Counted from the first letter of the stretch, positions 24,416-33,763 are shown. The stretch is DNA of 38,079 bases from Lacticaseibacillus baoqingensis (GCF_003946165.1 NZ_RHOI01000028.1:1-38079); one strand, 5' to 3'. The notes: generated by a model from the sequence alone, not told the origin. Program-made: numbers and translations.

Positions 24416-26539
24416 TTACATTGCTTGCGCTGCCAACGGCTTTTGTGCTTGCGCACGCTTGATAAACAAGCCAAACCCGATCAAACCTAAAGCCGCGATC
24501 GCCAAGCTTAACCCCCAAACAGAGGCGGTGCCGGCGATCAAAGCGCCGGCTTGATTGACGATCGTGGCGACCATGTAGGCCACCGCGGTTTGATAGCCAA
24601 TGGCATACCAAGTCCACCGCGCTTCGCCGAATTCTTTGCGCATGGTGCCGATCGAGGCAAAACAAGGCGCACATAACAAGTTGAAAACCAAAAACGCATA
24701 ACCGGCCATCGGCGCATAAGCAGCGCGCAACTGTGCTTCAAATTGTGCCATGCTGCCAGAGCCAAAGGCAATGTGGAAGGTGCCGACGCAATTTTCTTTG
24801 GCGATCAATCCAGAGAAGATCGCAGCTGTCGCGCGCCAATCCCCTAAGCCCAGCGGCGCAAAAACCGGGGCGATCGCGCCGCAAATGGACCGCAGCATGC
24901 TTTGATTTTGCGCCACCATTTGCATCCGAAAGTTGAAATTCGCCAAGAACCATAACAACACGCAAGACGCGAAGATCAAAGTCCCCGCCTTATACACAAA
25001 GGCGCGGCTGCGGCTCCATACGGAACGCAAGATATTAGAGGCTTTTGGCAGGTGATATGCCGGCAATTCCATCACGAATGGTGACGGCGGCCCGGCAAAC
25101 AATTGCGTTTTTTTCAAGAAGACCCCAGAGCCGATCACCGCCATGATGCCGATGAAATACGCACTCGGCGCCACCCAAGACTGGTGCGGGAAAAAGGTCC
25201 CAGACACTAAAGCGATCACCGTCAGCTTCGCCGAACACGGCATGAACGTCGTCAACATAATGCTCATGCGGCGGTCTTTTTCAGATTCGATCGTCCGCGT
25301 CGCCATGATCCCTGGGACCCCACAGCCAGTCGCAATCAACATCGGGATGAAGGACTTGCCTGAGAGATTGAACCGGTGAAAGATCCGGTCCATCACAAAC
25401 GCGATGCGCGCCATATAGCCGCAATCTTCCAAGATGCCTAAACACAAAAACAACATCATGATCTGTGGCAAAAACCCTAAGATCGCCCCAACGCCGCCAA
25501 TGATCCCATCAACGATCAAGCTTTCCAGCCAAGGCGCCACATTCAACGCGTGCAAAGCTCCGGTGGCCACATGCGGCAGCCAAGTGCCAAACACCGTATC
25601 ATTGAGCCAATCAGAGCCGATCGTGCCCACGGTTTGAATGGACAGATAATACACCGCCCACATCACCACCGCAAAAATCGGCAGCGCCAGCCAGCGATTG
25701 GTGACGATGCGGTCGACTTTGTCTGACATGCTTTCTGAGAAGTCTTCTTTATCCACGACACTCATGGCAATGATGCGGGCAATATAGTCATAGCGTGCAT
25801 TGACAATGATCGAATCAGAGGTGTCTGCGAACAGTCCTTCTGCAGTCGCGATCGTTTGTTCGATCTCACTGCGCTGTTGCGTTGATAAGTTGATGGCTTT
25901 TTGGACCTGTTCGTCTCGTTCAAACAACTTGATCGCATACCAGCGCCGCTTGGCTTGCGGAATCGCGGTGAGCTGATCTTGGATCATGCTTAATGCCGAT
26001 TCGACTCGCGGGTCATATTCTGGATATGGATAACAGCCGCATTGCGGATCATGGTCAAGCATTTGATCGACCAATTCCTCAACGTGGTCGCCTTTGATTG
26101 CGCTGATACCGACTACCGGCACCCCTAAGACATAGCTCAGCTTTTTCAAGTTGATCTCACGCCGGTGCTCTTTGGCCAGCACATCCATCATGTTCAACGC
26201 CAAAATCAGCGGCCGGCCGGTTTCCATCACTTGCAGCGTCAAATACAAATTCCGCTCCAAGTTCGTGGCATCCACCACGTTTAACACCCGCGTCGGCGCT
26301 TCATCGATCAAAAAATTCCGGGTGACGATTTCTTCACTGGAATAAGGCGACAGCGAATAAGTCCCAGGCAAATCTTGCAAGACGACCGTTTTATCCTTGC
26401 GCAAGCGCCCCGCCTTGCGCTCCACGGTCACGCCAGGCCAGTTGCCGATCGCTTGTTTGGCCCCAGTCAAGGCGTTAAACAAGGTGGTTTTCCCCGAGTT
26501 GGGGTTGCCCACTAATGCCATCGTCATGTCATCTGCCAT
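24416..26539 (-). CDS. feoB: Ferrous iron transporter B
   Basis: 707 aa from ATG 26539, with GGAGGT upstream. The N-terminal G domain has GNPNSGKTTLFNALTG (G1, residues 11-18), DLPGTY (G3) and LNMMDV (NxxD G4). A helical regulatory domain follows, then two Gate repeats in the membrane (GFLPQIMMLFLCLGILEDCGYMAR…, GCGVPGIMATR, CAPCFASIGTMRKE). It takes up Fe2+ across the cytoplasmic membrane. It lies between tandem-domain feoA and the Cys-rich peptide. Length is typical, with no defect seen. Confidence 0.97.
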   Translation of the reverse strand: MADDMTMALVGNPNSGKTTLFNALTGAKQAIGNWPGVTVERKAGRLRKDKTVVLQDLPGTYSLSPYSSEEIVTRNFLIDEAPTRVLNVVDATNLERNLYLTLQVMETGRPLILALNMMDVLAKEHRREINLKKLSYVLGVPVVGISAIKGDHVEELVDQMLDHDPQCGCYPYPEYDPRVESALSMIQDQLTAIPQAKRRWYAIKLFERDEQVQKAINLSTQQRSEIEQTIATAEGLFADTSDSIIVNARYDYIARIIAMSVVDKEDFSESMSDKVDRIVTNRWLALPIFAVVMWAVYYLSIQTVGTIGSDWLNDTVFGTWLPHVATGALHALNVAPWLESLIVDGIIGGVGAILGFLPQIMMLFLCLGILEDCGYMARIAFVMDRIFHRFNLSGKSFIPMLIATGCGVPGIMATRTIESEKDRRMSIMLTTFMPCSAKLTVIALVSGTFFPHQSWVAPSAYFIGIMAVIGSGVFLKKTQLFAGPPSPFVMELPAYHLPKASNILRSVWSRSRAFVYKAGTLIFASCVLLWFLANFNFRMQMVAQNQSMLRSICGAIAPVFAPLGLGDWRATAAIFSGLIAKENCVGTFHIAFGSGSMAQFEAQLRAAYAPMAGYAFLVFNLLCAPCFASIGTMRKEFGEARWTWYAIGYQTAVAYMVATIVNQAGALIAGTASVWGLSLAIAALGLIGFGLFIKRAQAQKPLAAQAM

Positions 26540-26540
26540 A

Positions 26541-27017
26541 TCAGCCTACCTCCTCGACTAAAATCGCCTGCGCGTCTTGCTTGCGAATGCTTAACTTATA
26601 CCCGCGCACGACTAATTCCATTGGATCCCCCAAAGGCGCCACATTATAGACTTTGATCAAGGTCCCTTTGGTCAAGCCCATATCCATCAGCCGATGGCGC
26701 AATGCCGGCTGCCCGGCTAATTTGGCCACGATGCCCATTTTATGGATAGCCAAAGACGCCAAAGGAATCGCGTCCGCAGACGCTTCTGCATTCAGCGGGC
26801 GGACTTGGATCTGCGACGCGATCTCCACGCTCATCGCCAAGCGCTGGCCTTGAAAATACACCAGCATCCCCGAATCGCCAGAGGTGGTTTGGATCACGGT
26901 GATGCGCTTGCCTGGCAGCAAGCCGAGTTCGGCCAAATGCTTATTCAACCGTTCGCGCCCAGTGATCGCCATAATGATATAATCACCAGTTTGCCTTAAT
27001 GCTGTCAGGGTTTCCAT
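26541..27017 (-). CDS. feoA: FeoA with two SH3-like domains in tandem
   Basis: 158 aa, about twice the usual FeoA. The first domain (residues 15-75) has LAELGLLPGKRITVIQ and the second (88-155) has LMDMGLTKGTLIKVYNVAPLGDP, both FeoA signatures. FeoA is a small cytosolic partner needed for FeoB-dependent Fe2+ uptake. Duplicated forms occur in lactic acid bacteria. The start is ATG 27017 with AGGAGG upstream. The TGA stop is one base from the FeoB start codon, so translation is coupled. Confidence 0.92.
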   Translation of the reverse strand: METLTALRQTGDYIIMAITGRERLNKHLAELGLLPGKRITVIQTTSGDSGMLVYFQGQRLAMSVEIASQIQVRPLNAEASADAIPLASLAIHKMGIVAKLAGQPALRHRLMDMGLTKGTLIKVYNVAPLGDPMELVVRGYKLSIRKQDAQAILVEEVG

Positions 27018-27073
27018 GCCGCGCCGCCTCCTATAGTCTCAATTAGCCCCAGTGTACCGTTTTTTAGTCAAGT

Positions 27074-27089
27074 TGTGGGGCATTTCACA
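27074..27089. promoter_or_regulatory. CRP-like dyad upstream of feoA
   Basis: TGTGG GGCATT TCACA fits the CRP/FNR-family pattern TGTGA-N6-TCACA in 9 of 10 positions, 57 bases before feoA. The regulator is unknown. Confidence 0.4.
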
Positions 27090-27110
27090 AAATTCATTGG
27101 CTAAATCATA

Positions 27111-27157
27111 GTTGTGCACAAAAATTAGTCATCTGGATACAATCACTTGTGCACAAC
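27111..27157. promoter_or_regulatory. Two TTGTGCACAA palindromes upstream of feoA
   Basis: GTTGTGCACAA (27111-27121) and TTGTGCACAAC (27147-27157) are mirror copies of one 10-bp palindrome, 36 bases apart. The first overlaps the spacer of a possible leftward promoter with TATGAT as -10. They look like paired operator sites for iron or redox control of feo. Confidence 0.5.
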
Positions 27158-27193
27158 CTAAAGCAAAATCAGGTAAGCGAATACATTTTGCTC

Positions 27194-27226
27194 AAAAAAA
27201 GCAGTGTGTCATCGTCGGCACACTGC
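27194..27226 (-). terminator. Terminator of the helD-thioesterase operon
   Basis: Leftward: GCAGTGTG / CACACTGC 8-bp stem with a 10-base loop followed by seven T. Confidence 0.9.
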
Positions 27227-27234
27227 ATACATGG

Positions 27235-27705
27235 TTAGTCTAAACTGATCAATTGCGCTTCTTGACGGCGCTGGCGGTTGATAGCGCGGCGCTTGGTGTA
27301 ACCGGCCGCGATCGCTTGCCCTTCTGCTTCGTCATATTCCAAACTCGGCAAAGGCACCGTCGTGGTCGACACAAAGGTCGAAAACGCATAACCGGCTAAA
27401 TACCGCTCGCCAGTATCCAGATCTTCGCCGACTAATTTCGTGAAGACCTCCATTGACTTAGTCCCGACCCCAGTGACAAATCTGGTATAGATCAACGCAT
27501 TGCCGATCAACACCGGGTTGGCATACACCATCGAATCCACGCTGCCGGTCACCAGCTGCCGCCGGGCAAAGCGGTGCGCGGCGATCGACGCGCTTTCATC
27601 AAGCCAAGATAAGGTCTGGCCGCCAAACAAACTGTCATGCTCATTCATTTGTCCTTCAAAGATCCGGTGGCTGGCGATCGATTTGGTCAAACTTTGTTTC
27701 AACAC
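27235..27705 (-). CDS. Acyl-CoA thioesterase, hotdog fold (YciA/BFIT-like)
   Basis: 156 aa from GTG 27705 (GAGGT 5 bases upstream); a TTG at 27708 is an alternative. It has the single hotdog pattern with FGGQTLSWLDESASIAAHRFA, including the GG before the long helix and the catalytic acidic residue, and VTGSVDSMVYANPV. Family members hydrolyse acyl-CoA thioesters in the cytosol; the substrate range is not readable. The start lies directly after the helD stop, so the two are co-translated although functionally unrelated as far as is known. It ends at a strong terminator. Confidence 0.85.
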   Translation of the reverse strand: MLKQSLTKSIASHRIFEGQMNEHDSLFGGQTLSWLDESASIAAHRFARRQLVTGSVDSMVYANPVLIGNALIYTRFVTGVGTKSMEVFTKLVGEDLDTGERYLAGYAFSTFVSTTTVPLPSLEYDEAEGQAIAAGYTKRRAINRQRRQEAQLISLD

Positions 27706-27708
27706 CAA

Positions 27709-30000
27709 TTACCTCTTTTCGTACAACTCCGGTGCCACTTGCGCCAATAATGGCGACAGTTCAGGGCTGGCCAAGATCGTCAAGCGATGCATCGCCCGGC
27801 TGGCGATCGTATATAACAACTCGCGCTCATCTTCTTCATGGAAGAAGTGGGCATTGGCTTGCCACAAGATCACCGCATCAAATTCCAAGCCCTTAGCGAG
27901 ATAAGACGGCACCACGATCACGCCGGCGGCCAACCGCTGATTTTCACTCTTGATCAAAGTCGCCGCGATCCCTGCCGCATGCATCAATTGGAAAATATGT
28001 TCCGATTCTTCCAAGGTCTTGGCGATCACCGCCGTGGTTTGCTTGGCGGCGTCATTGACTTTCAGTTGCGCTTCTAACTCAGTTAATAGCGCCTGCTCAT
28101 CGGCTTTGACACTGATGGTCGGCAGCGGACCTTGGCGATCAAAAGCATTGATTGCTTGGCCGCTGCGCAAGATCGCCTTGGTAAAGTCCGTTACTTGCTT
28201 GGTCGAACGATACGACTGCGTCAACTGGATCACCCGCGTTTTGTCCGGGTCAAATAACTTGGCGACGTCTTGGATCAAGGTGTGCGATTCTGACTTGGTA
28301 AAGATCGCCTGATTCAGATCCCCTAATAACGTGAAGCGCGCCTTAGGAAAGCTGGTGCGCAAGTACGCCAGTTGAAACGGCGTGTAGTCTTGGATCTCAT
28401 CGATGAAGACATAGCGCATGTTGCGCTCGCCGTGACGGCCGGTCATCAAGTCATACAGGTACAAATACGGCGTGGCATCGGCCATCGCTAAGCGGCGATT
28501 TTTGAATTCAGCTAAGAAGTCGTCAACATCTGCTTGCCATTGGGCTTCACTCAAGCCAAATGCACTCAAGTCCACAAACTTGCCGGCACTCTTCAAAAAC
28601 GCCAAGTACTGCCCGCGGCTGTTGAGAAAATGATTCCGTACGATGGCTTGTTGGATCGATTCAAACGCATCCATGACGATCTTGCGCGCATAGAAGCGGT
28701 ATTCTTCATCCGAGTTTTTGAATTCACCAGGACCATTGGCTTGCAGCTCGCGAATGCGTTCTGCCGACAAGTCTTCGACTGCTTCTTGCACCCACTTGGA
28801 CTTCATCGTCGATTCGACCTTGCGATTGAGCATACTGATCAGCCGTTCCTTGGTCGCACTCAAGCGATTGCCCAAATGATAGTTGGCGTTGAAGCTGTAG
28901 AAGATCTCTTGGATGCGATGCTTGGAGAAAAAGACGGTGTCGCGGAAGCGGATATCGCGAAACTTCATGCCGCTTTGCTCCAAGCTGGTCGCATAAGCTT
29001 TAGTCGCGTCAAAGAAGGCTAAGCTGCCTTTGAGTTTGGCCACTTGCTTTTGCGCCGGCGTTTGCACGACTTCAAACTGCGAAAACAGATCCTGGACGGC
29101 AATATTTGGCACTCGGCGCGTCACATATTGGTAAAAGGTGAACTGCACCATGTTTTGTTCGCCAAGTTCTGGCAGCACATTGCCAATATAATCAGAAAAC
29201 AGCTGATTAGGGCTGAACATGATCACTTGACTCGCATTCAGATTACCGCGATAACGATAAAGCAAATACGCGACGCGCTGCAACACTGCGGAAGTCTTCC
29301 CAGAACCAGCGGCACCTTGCACAAATAGCAGTTCTGCAGACGTATCGCGGATGATCTGGTTTTGTTCCCGCTGGATCGTCGTGACGATACTCTTCATTTG
29401 GGTATCAGACTTTTCGCCTAATACTTCCAGCAGCATCTGATCCCCGATCGTTTCAGTAGTATCAAACATCGTCTGGATCCGACCATTGGCGATCACGAAC
29501 TGCCGCTTCAAGTTGACCTGCACCGTTTGCGGACCGTCTGGCGTTTGGTAAGTCACCTGGCCCAAACCGCCATCATAATAGATCGAGCTGATCGGCGCGC
29601 GCCAATCATAGATCAAAAACTTGCCTTGGGCATTGGTGAAAGAGCCTAAGCCGATATAGATCGTCTCGGGTTTTTCACTGCCTTCTTGAAAATCGATCCG
29701 CGCAAAAAACGGATTTTGCTGTAACCGGCGGACGGTTTTCAACTGTGCACTTGATTGTTGCCAAGCATTCGCACGTTCATCCAGCATCTGTTGTTGTTGC
29801 TGAATGCTGGCCGCGGTTTCGATGGTTTCGGCATCGTTTGTCAAGTTGATCGAGAAATCGCTGAAGAAATTCTTATTCAACGACTTCTCTTCGGCCTTCG
29901 TCCGGTCGATCTCGGCACTCAAGCGCTTATTGGCTTGGCCAAGCTCATCCATGATACCGTCAAGATGGGTCTGTTCGAATTGTTGCTCCAAATCTGCCAC
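27709..30000 (-). CDS. helD: RNA polymerase recycling motor HelD
   Basis: 763 aa from GTG 30000, with GGGGGAG 6 bases upstream. The N-terminal 100 residues form a long antiparallel coiled coil, as in HelD proteins that reach into the RNA polymerase channels. A beta-rich block (FLIYDWRAPISSIYYD) follows, then UvrD-like helicase parts: GAAGSGKTSAVLQR (Walker A), FIDEIQDYTPFQ (Walker B) and LTQSYRSTKQV. HelD uses ATP to free stalled polymerase from DNA and nucleic acid. Length and motif order are standard for the Firmicute class. It is co-transcribed with the thioesterase gene. Its upstream region holds the hairpin repeat array. Confidence 0.93.
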   Translation of the reverse strand: MADLEQQFEQTHLDGIMDELGQANKRLSAEIDRTKAEEKSLNKNFFSDFSINLTNDAETIETAASIQQQQQMLDERANAWQQSSAQLKTVRRLQQNPFFARIDFQEGSEKPETIYIGLGSFTNAQGKFLIYDWRAPISSIYYDGGLGQVTYQTPDGPQTVQVNLKRQFVIANGRIQTMFDTTETIGDQMLLEVLGEKSDTQMKSIVTTIQREQNQIIRDTSAELLFVQGAAGSGKTSAVLQRVAYLLYRYRGNLNASQVIMFSPNQLFSDYIGNVLPELGEQNMVQFTFYQYVTRRVPNIAVQDLFSQFEVVQTPAQKQVAKLKGSLAFFDATKAYATSLEQSGMKFRDIRFRDTVFFSKHRIQEIFYSFNANYHLGNRLSATKERLISMLNRKVESTMKSKWVQEAVEDLSAERIRELQANGPGEFKNSDEEYRFYARKIVMDAFESIQQAIVRNHFLNSRGQYLAFLKSAGKFVDLSAFGLSEAQWQADVDDFLAEFKNRRLAMADATPYLYLYDLMTGRHGERNMRYVFIDEIQDYTPFQLAYLRTSFPKARFTLLGDLNQAIFTKSESHTLIQDVAKLFDPDKTRVIQLTQSYRSTKQVTDFTKAILRSGQAINAFDRQGPLPTISVKADEQALLTELEAQLKVNDAAKQTTAVIAKTLEESEHIFQLMHAAGIAATLIKSENQRLAAGVIVVPSYLAKGLEFDAVILWQANAHFFHEEDERELLYTIASRAMHRLTILASPELSPLLAQVAPELYEKR

Positions 30001-30075
30001 AGGCTGCTCCCCCTTAATCGCGACAAAATAATCGTTTTAATATACTACCACTATTCGAAGATTTCCACAACGACA

Positions 30076-30797
30076 CCAGAGCGGAGCAAGCCGGTCTTAG
30101 GGGTGTGGATAAGGCGGCGTGATGCGTTATGGCGTCAGCCATAACGTGGCGCGATGACTTATCTGCAACCCCGTTGGCTTGCGCAGCTCGACGATACACC
30201 AGAGCGGAGTGGTGCGCATTTAGGCATGTGCATAAGGCGGCTTGGGTGCGTGATGGCAACGCCATCGCGTGCACGAGACGACTTATGCGCAATGCCGTTG
30301 CACCGATAAACCAGAGCGGAGCAAGCCGGTCTTAGCGATGTGGCTAAGGCAGCCTGGGTGCGTCGCGGCACGCGGCGTGACCGGGATGACTTAGACGCAA
30401 TCGCGTTGGCTTGCGCAGCTCGACGATACCCCAGAGCGGAGCACCGCGGTTATGGGTGACGGGCTAACAGGGCTTGGTGGTGGGTGGCGCAGCCACACGC
30501 CGCCGAGACCGGTTAGAACGCTCACCCATGCGGTGCGCAGCTCGAAAAAAAAACAGAGCGAAGCAAGGACGTACTTAGTGAGTCAAAATAACAGCCACTG
30601 GTGATGGGTTGCAACGCAACACAGCGCCGGTGGTTTTATTTTGCGCTCACGTTGTCCTTGCGCAGCTCGACGCCAAACCCCAGAGCGGAGCACCGCGGGT
30701 TTAGGGGTGTAGATAAGGGAGCCTGGTGAGGTGCGGCAAAGCCGTGCCGTGGCCGGGATCACTTATCTGCGACCCCGTTGCGGTGTGCAGCTCGACG
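30076..30797. repeat. Array of six ~120-bp hairpin-forming repeats
   Basis: Units at 30076-30193, 30199-30310, 30311-30425, 30431-30544, 30554-30672 and 30680-30797. Each opens with (C)CAGAGCGGAGC (unit 5: CAGAGCGAAGC) and, except unit 2, closes with GCAGCTCG. Inside are three nested complementary arm pairs. Outer: GAGCAAGCC/GGCTTGCGCAGCTC (1, 3), GAGCACCGC/GCGGTG(C/T)GCAGCTC (4, 6), GCAAGGAC/GTCCTTGC (5). Middle: GGGGTgtgGATAAG/CTTATCtgcaACCCC (1), GGCATgtGCATAAG/CTTATGCgcaATGCC (2), GCGATgtggCTAAG/CTTAGacgcaATCGC (3). Apical: GTTATGGC/GCCATAAC (1), GGTTGC/GCAACA (5), GTGCGGC/GCCGTGC (6). Arms change together and keep pairing. TTAG-like and GGC(T/C)TGGGTG-like loops stay. No coding content, promoter or spacer pattern is seen. 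The rest of the 940-base gap is plain intergenic DNA. Confidence 0.85.
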
Positions 30798-30939
30798 CCA
30801 ACCCCAAACCAGTACACTATCCCCCCTATGAATACACCGCCGAAGTCCATCGTCTCCGCGCAACTCTCCGCCCTTGTTTTTCACTGTTTTTTTCCCTTGT
30901 TTTGCGGTATCTTATCCTAGAATGCATGGAGGTGTATTT

Positions 30940-32760
30940 ATGGACAGTTTATCGTTATTGATCGTCTTGTTTGCCGCTTTAGCGATTCCTTTAGTGATGG
31001 CAAAGTTCAACATTACCAGCACGCCGACTGCCGTGGCGGAAATCGTCACCGGGATCGTCTTGGGTAAAAGCCTGTTGGGGATCGTGACGACCAACGCCGT
31101 GTTGACTGAGCTTTCGAGTCTAGGGGTGATCGTGTTGATGTTTCTTTCCGGCATGGAAATCGACTTCAGCTTATTCAAGCCGCAAAAAAACGCCACGCAG
31201 ATCGGCCCGGCGAAGTTAGCCGTCATCAGCTATGCCAGTATCATCGCCATGGCGGCGGTCTTCGCCTTCATCTTGAAGCTCACCGGGTTATTCGACCATG
31301 CGGTGTTTGCGACGATCGTCTACGGCACGGTTGCCTTGGGTGTGGTGATCGCGGCGTTGAAAGAAAAGGAACTGCTATCCAAACCATTTGGCCAAACCAT
31401 TCTCTTGATCGCCGCGTTAGGGGAAGTCTTACCGCTGTTATCCTTGACGGTATACGCGTCGATCAATGGCTCTTCGAGTCGCAGTGTGTGGTGGCTGTTG
31501 GTGATCTTTATCGTTGCGATCTACTTGTTGATGCGCTTTCGCCGGCCTTATCAGTTTTTTGCGCGGATCGATAAATCAACGACTCAATTAGACATTCGCC
31601 TGGCGTTTTTTTTGATCATCACGTTAGTCACGGTGGCAGAAACCGTCGGCGCTGAAAACATCTTAGGCGCCTTTTTGGCCGGGATCGTCATGAAGCTTTT
31701 GCGGCCTAGAGAAGAGACCCAAGACAAGCTCACCAGCTTAGGGTATGGCTTTTTCATCCCGATCTTCTTCATCATGACCGGCGCCAAGATCGACTTGAAG
31801 CAATTACTGTCTGATCCGCATAGCTTGGCCTTGATCCCCTTGTTACTGATCGGGTTCTTCTTTGCTAAAGCCTTGTTGACCGTGATCTTGCGGCTGCGCT
31901 TCCGCAATGAAAATGCCATTGCCGGGACGTTTTTGGCCTCCACCACGATCACTTTGGTCGTGCCGGCTTTGACCATTGGCCGCAGTTTAGGGATCATTTC
32001 TGCCGAACAATCTGGTGCCTTTACCTTAGCGGCGATCATCACGTGTATCTTCAGTCCGATCCTTTTCAACCGGTTTTACCGCGCTGAAAAAGAGGACTTC
32101 AAAAAAACCGTGGTGCATTTTATCGGCACCAACATTTTGACCGTGCCGATCGCCCAACAGCTCGCCTCTGGGTTATACGAGATCACGATGTACACCGATG
32201 ATCCCCAAAAATATCGCACGTATAATTCCGAAGCCAACGTCAAACTGATGCCGGCCTTTTCTCAAGGCGCCTTGCGCGAAGCCGGGGCTTATGATGCTGA
32301 CATCGTGATGCTGGCGTATTTTGATCATGATAAGAACTTTGAGCTGGCACAATGGGCGCTGGCGGCCAAGGTGCCGCGGATCATTGCCCGCTTTGAATCC
32401 AAAAACGTCCAAAACCCGCGCTATGATGAACTGCGTGCCGCCGGAGTGGAAGTTTATAGCACGATCGACGCGTCGATTTCGCTTTTACGCTCGCTGATCG
32501 AAACGCCGTCGACGTTGAAGATCCTCGAAGACACCACTGCTGGGATCTTTGAGATCACCGTCAACAACCGCCGCTTTACCGGCATGGAGGTCAAAAACCT
32601 GCCTTTTGTTGACGACATCACCATTAGTCAGATCTACCGCGACAAGCACTTCATCGCCCCGCATGGCGACACCCAGATCCATCTTGGCGATCACATCATT
32701 TTCTCTGGGGATAAACGCGCCGTCGCTGAGATCCGGGAACAAATGGAACGGCTCAATTAA
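30940..32760 (+). CDS. CPA2 cation:proton antiporter with RCK domains (KefB-like)
   Basis: 606 aa from ATG 30940, with GGAGGT 7 bases upstream; the frame runs back to 30874 without a ribosome site. About 12 membrane segments occupy residues 1-395, with the Na/H-exchanger core (EIVTGIVLGKSLLG, AENILGAFLAGIVMKL, STTITLVVPALTIGRSLGI). The C-terminus has a TrkA-N (RCK) Rossmann domain (about 405-520) whose usual glycine motif is degenerate (FIGTNILTVPIA), then a TrkA-C domain (about 525-606). It should exchange K+ or Na+ for H+ across the membrane under cytosolic ligand control. The substrate ion is not determined. It lies directly downstream of the hairpin array. Confidence 0.88.
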   Translation: MDSLSLLIVLFAALAIPLVMAKFNITSTPTAVAEIVTGIVLGKSLLGIVTTNAVLTELSSLGVIVLMFLSGMEIDFSLFKPQKNATQIGPAKLAVISYASIIAMAAVFAFILKLTGLFDHAVFATIVYGTVALGVVIAALKEKELLSKPFGQTILLIAALGEVLPLLSLTVYASINGSSSRSVWWLLVIFIVAIYLLMRFRRPYQFFARIDKSTTQLDIRLAFFLIITLVTVAETVGAENILGAFLAGIVMKLLRPREETQDKLTSLGYGFFIPIFFIMTGAKIDLKQLLSDPHSLALIPLLLIGFFFAKALLTVILRLRFRNENAIAGTFLASTTITLVVPALTIGRSLGIISAEQSGAFTLAAIITCIFSPILFNRFYRAEKEDFKKTVVHFIGTNILTVPIAQQLASGLYEITMYTDDPQKYRTYNSEANVKLMPAFSQGALREAGAYDADIVMLAYFDHDKNFELAQWALAAKVPRIIARFESKNVQNPRYDELRAAGVEVYSTIDASISLLRSLIETPSTLKILEDTTAGIFEITVNNRRFTGMEVKNLPFVDDITISQIYRDKHFIAPHGDTQIHLGDHIIFSGDKRAVAEIREQMERLN

Positions 32761-32771
32761 CGCTTGCGTGC

Positions 32772-32777
32772 TACAAT
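32772..32777 (+). promoter_or_regulatory. Extended -10 box before the iminopeptidase gene
   Basis: TGCTACAAT: an extended -10 with TG one base upstream of TACAAT. No good -35 is seen. It lies 12 bases after the antiporter stop, so the peptidase gene probably has its own promoter. Confidence 0.4.
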
Positions 32778-32803
32778 AAGATTATTAATAGAAAGCGGTG
32801 ATC

Positions 32804-33709
32804 ATGATGAAACAAGGAACCACGATCTTGACCTTGGATAACGGGTACCACTTATGGACCAACACCCAAGGTACTGGCGACATTCACTTGCTGTGCCTGC
32901 ATGGCGGCCCTGGCGGCACCCACGAATATTGGGAAAACTTTGGCGAAGAGCTGGCCGATTTAGGCGTACAAGTCCACATGTATGACCAACTTGGCAGCTT
33001 CTACTCCGATCAGCCGGATTATTCTGATCCAGAAAACCAAAAGTACCTCACCACCGACTACTTCTTGAACGAAGTCGAAGAAGTCCGCCAAAAGCTGGGC
33101 TTAGACCAATTCTACTTGATCGGTCAAAGCTGGGGCGGCGCATTGGTCCAGCTTTATGCCTTAAAGTATGGGCAGCATCTCAAAGGCGCGATCATTTCCA
33201 GCATGGTCGATAACATCAATGAATACCTCGAACATGTCAACTTATGCCGTGAAGAAGCCTTGCCGCCGTCTGCGGTCAAGTACATGAAGAAAATCGAAAA
33301 AGAAGGCAAATGGGACGACGCGCAATACCAAAAATATGTCGACGTCTTAAACGCCGGCTATGTCGATCGCAAACAGCCGCCGGCGATCAGCCATTTGATC
33401 TCGACCATGGCAACGCCTGTTTACAACGCCTTTCAAGGCGATAACGAATTCGTGGTCACCGGCAAGCTCAAAGATTGGGACATTTCCAAAGAGATCCACA
33501 AGATCACCGTGCCGACCTTGTTGACTTTCGGCGAACACGAAACCATGCCAATGAAATCGGCTCAACGCATGGCCGAAGTGATCCCGCATGCCCGCTTGGT
33601 CACCACTCCCAATGGCGGCCATCACCACATGATCGATAACCCGCCAGTATACTTCGCCCACCTCAAGCAATTCATCCAAGACGTGGAAACGGGCAACTTC
33701 ACCGATTAA
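32804..33709 (+). CDS. pepI: Proline iminopeptidase (alpha/beta hydrolase)
   Basis: 301 aa, with start ATG 32804 or 32807 after AAAGCGG. HGGPGG (oxyanion loop) and GQSWGG (nucleophile Ser elbow) place it in peptidase family S33. The acid and His lie in TFGEHETM and NGGHHHMID. The enzyme removes N-terminal proline from peptides in the cytosol, a typical part of peptide use in lactic acid bacteria. Its length matches lactobacillar PepI. It is followed by a bidirectional terminator. Confidence 0.9.
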   Translation: MMKQGTTILTLDNGYHLWTNTQGTGDIHLLCLHGGPGGTHEYWENFGEELADLGVQVHMYDQLGSFYSDQPDYSDPENQKYLTTDYFLNEVEEVRQKLGLDQFYLIGQSWGGALVQLYALKYGQHLKGAIISSMVDNINEYLEHVNLCREEALPPSAVKYMKKIEKEGKWDDAQYQKYVDVLNAGYVDRKQPPAISHLISTMATPVYNAFQGDNEFVVTGKLKDWDISKEIHKITVPTLLTFGEHETMPMKSAQRMAEVIPHARLVTTPNGGHHHMIDNPPVYFAHLKQFIQDVETGNFTD

Positions 33710-33711
33710 TT

Positions 33712-33747
33712 AAGAAAAAGTCTCAGCTTTCGCTGAGGCTTTTTCTT
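33712..33747. terminator. Terminator after pepI
   Basis: A 16-bp stem (AAGAAAAAGTCTCAGC and its near-complement, one T-G) with a TTTC loop and T-run on the right arm. Confidence 0.9.
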
Positions 33748-33763
33748 GTGTCCCAATTGGCGG

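Noticed and set aside
30076-30797. CRISPR array, or small genes read on both strands through the repeats
   Set aside because: Units are nested palindromes of about 120 bp without constant short repeats and unique spacers. The open frames seen on both strands follow from symmetrical GC-rich arms and lack ribosome sites.
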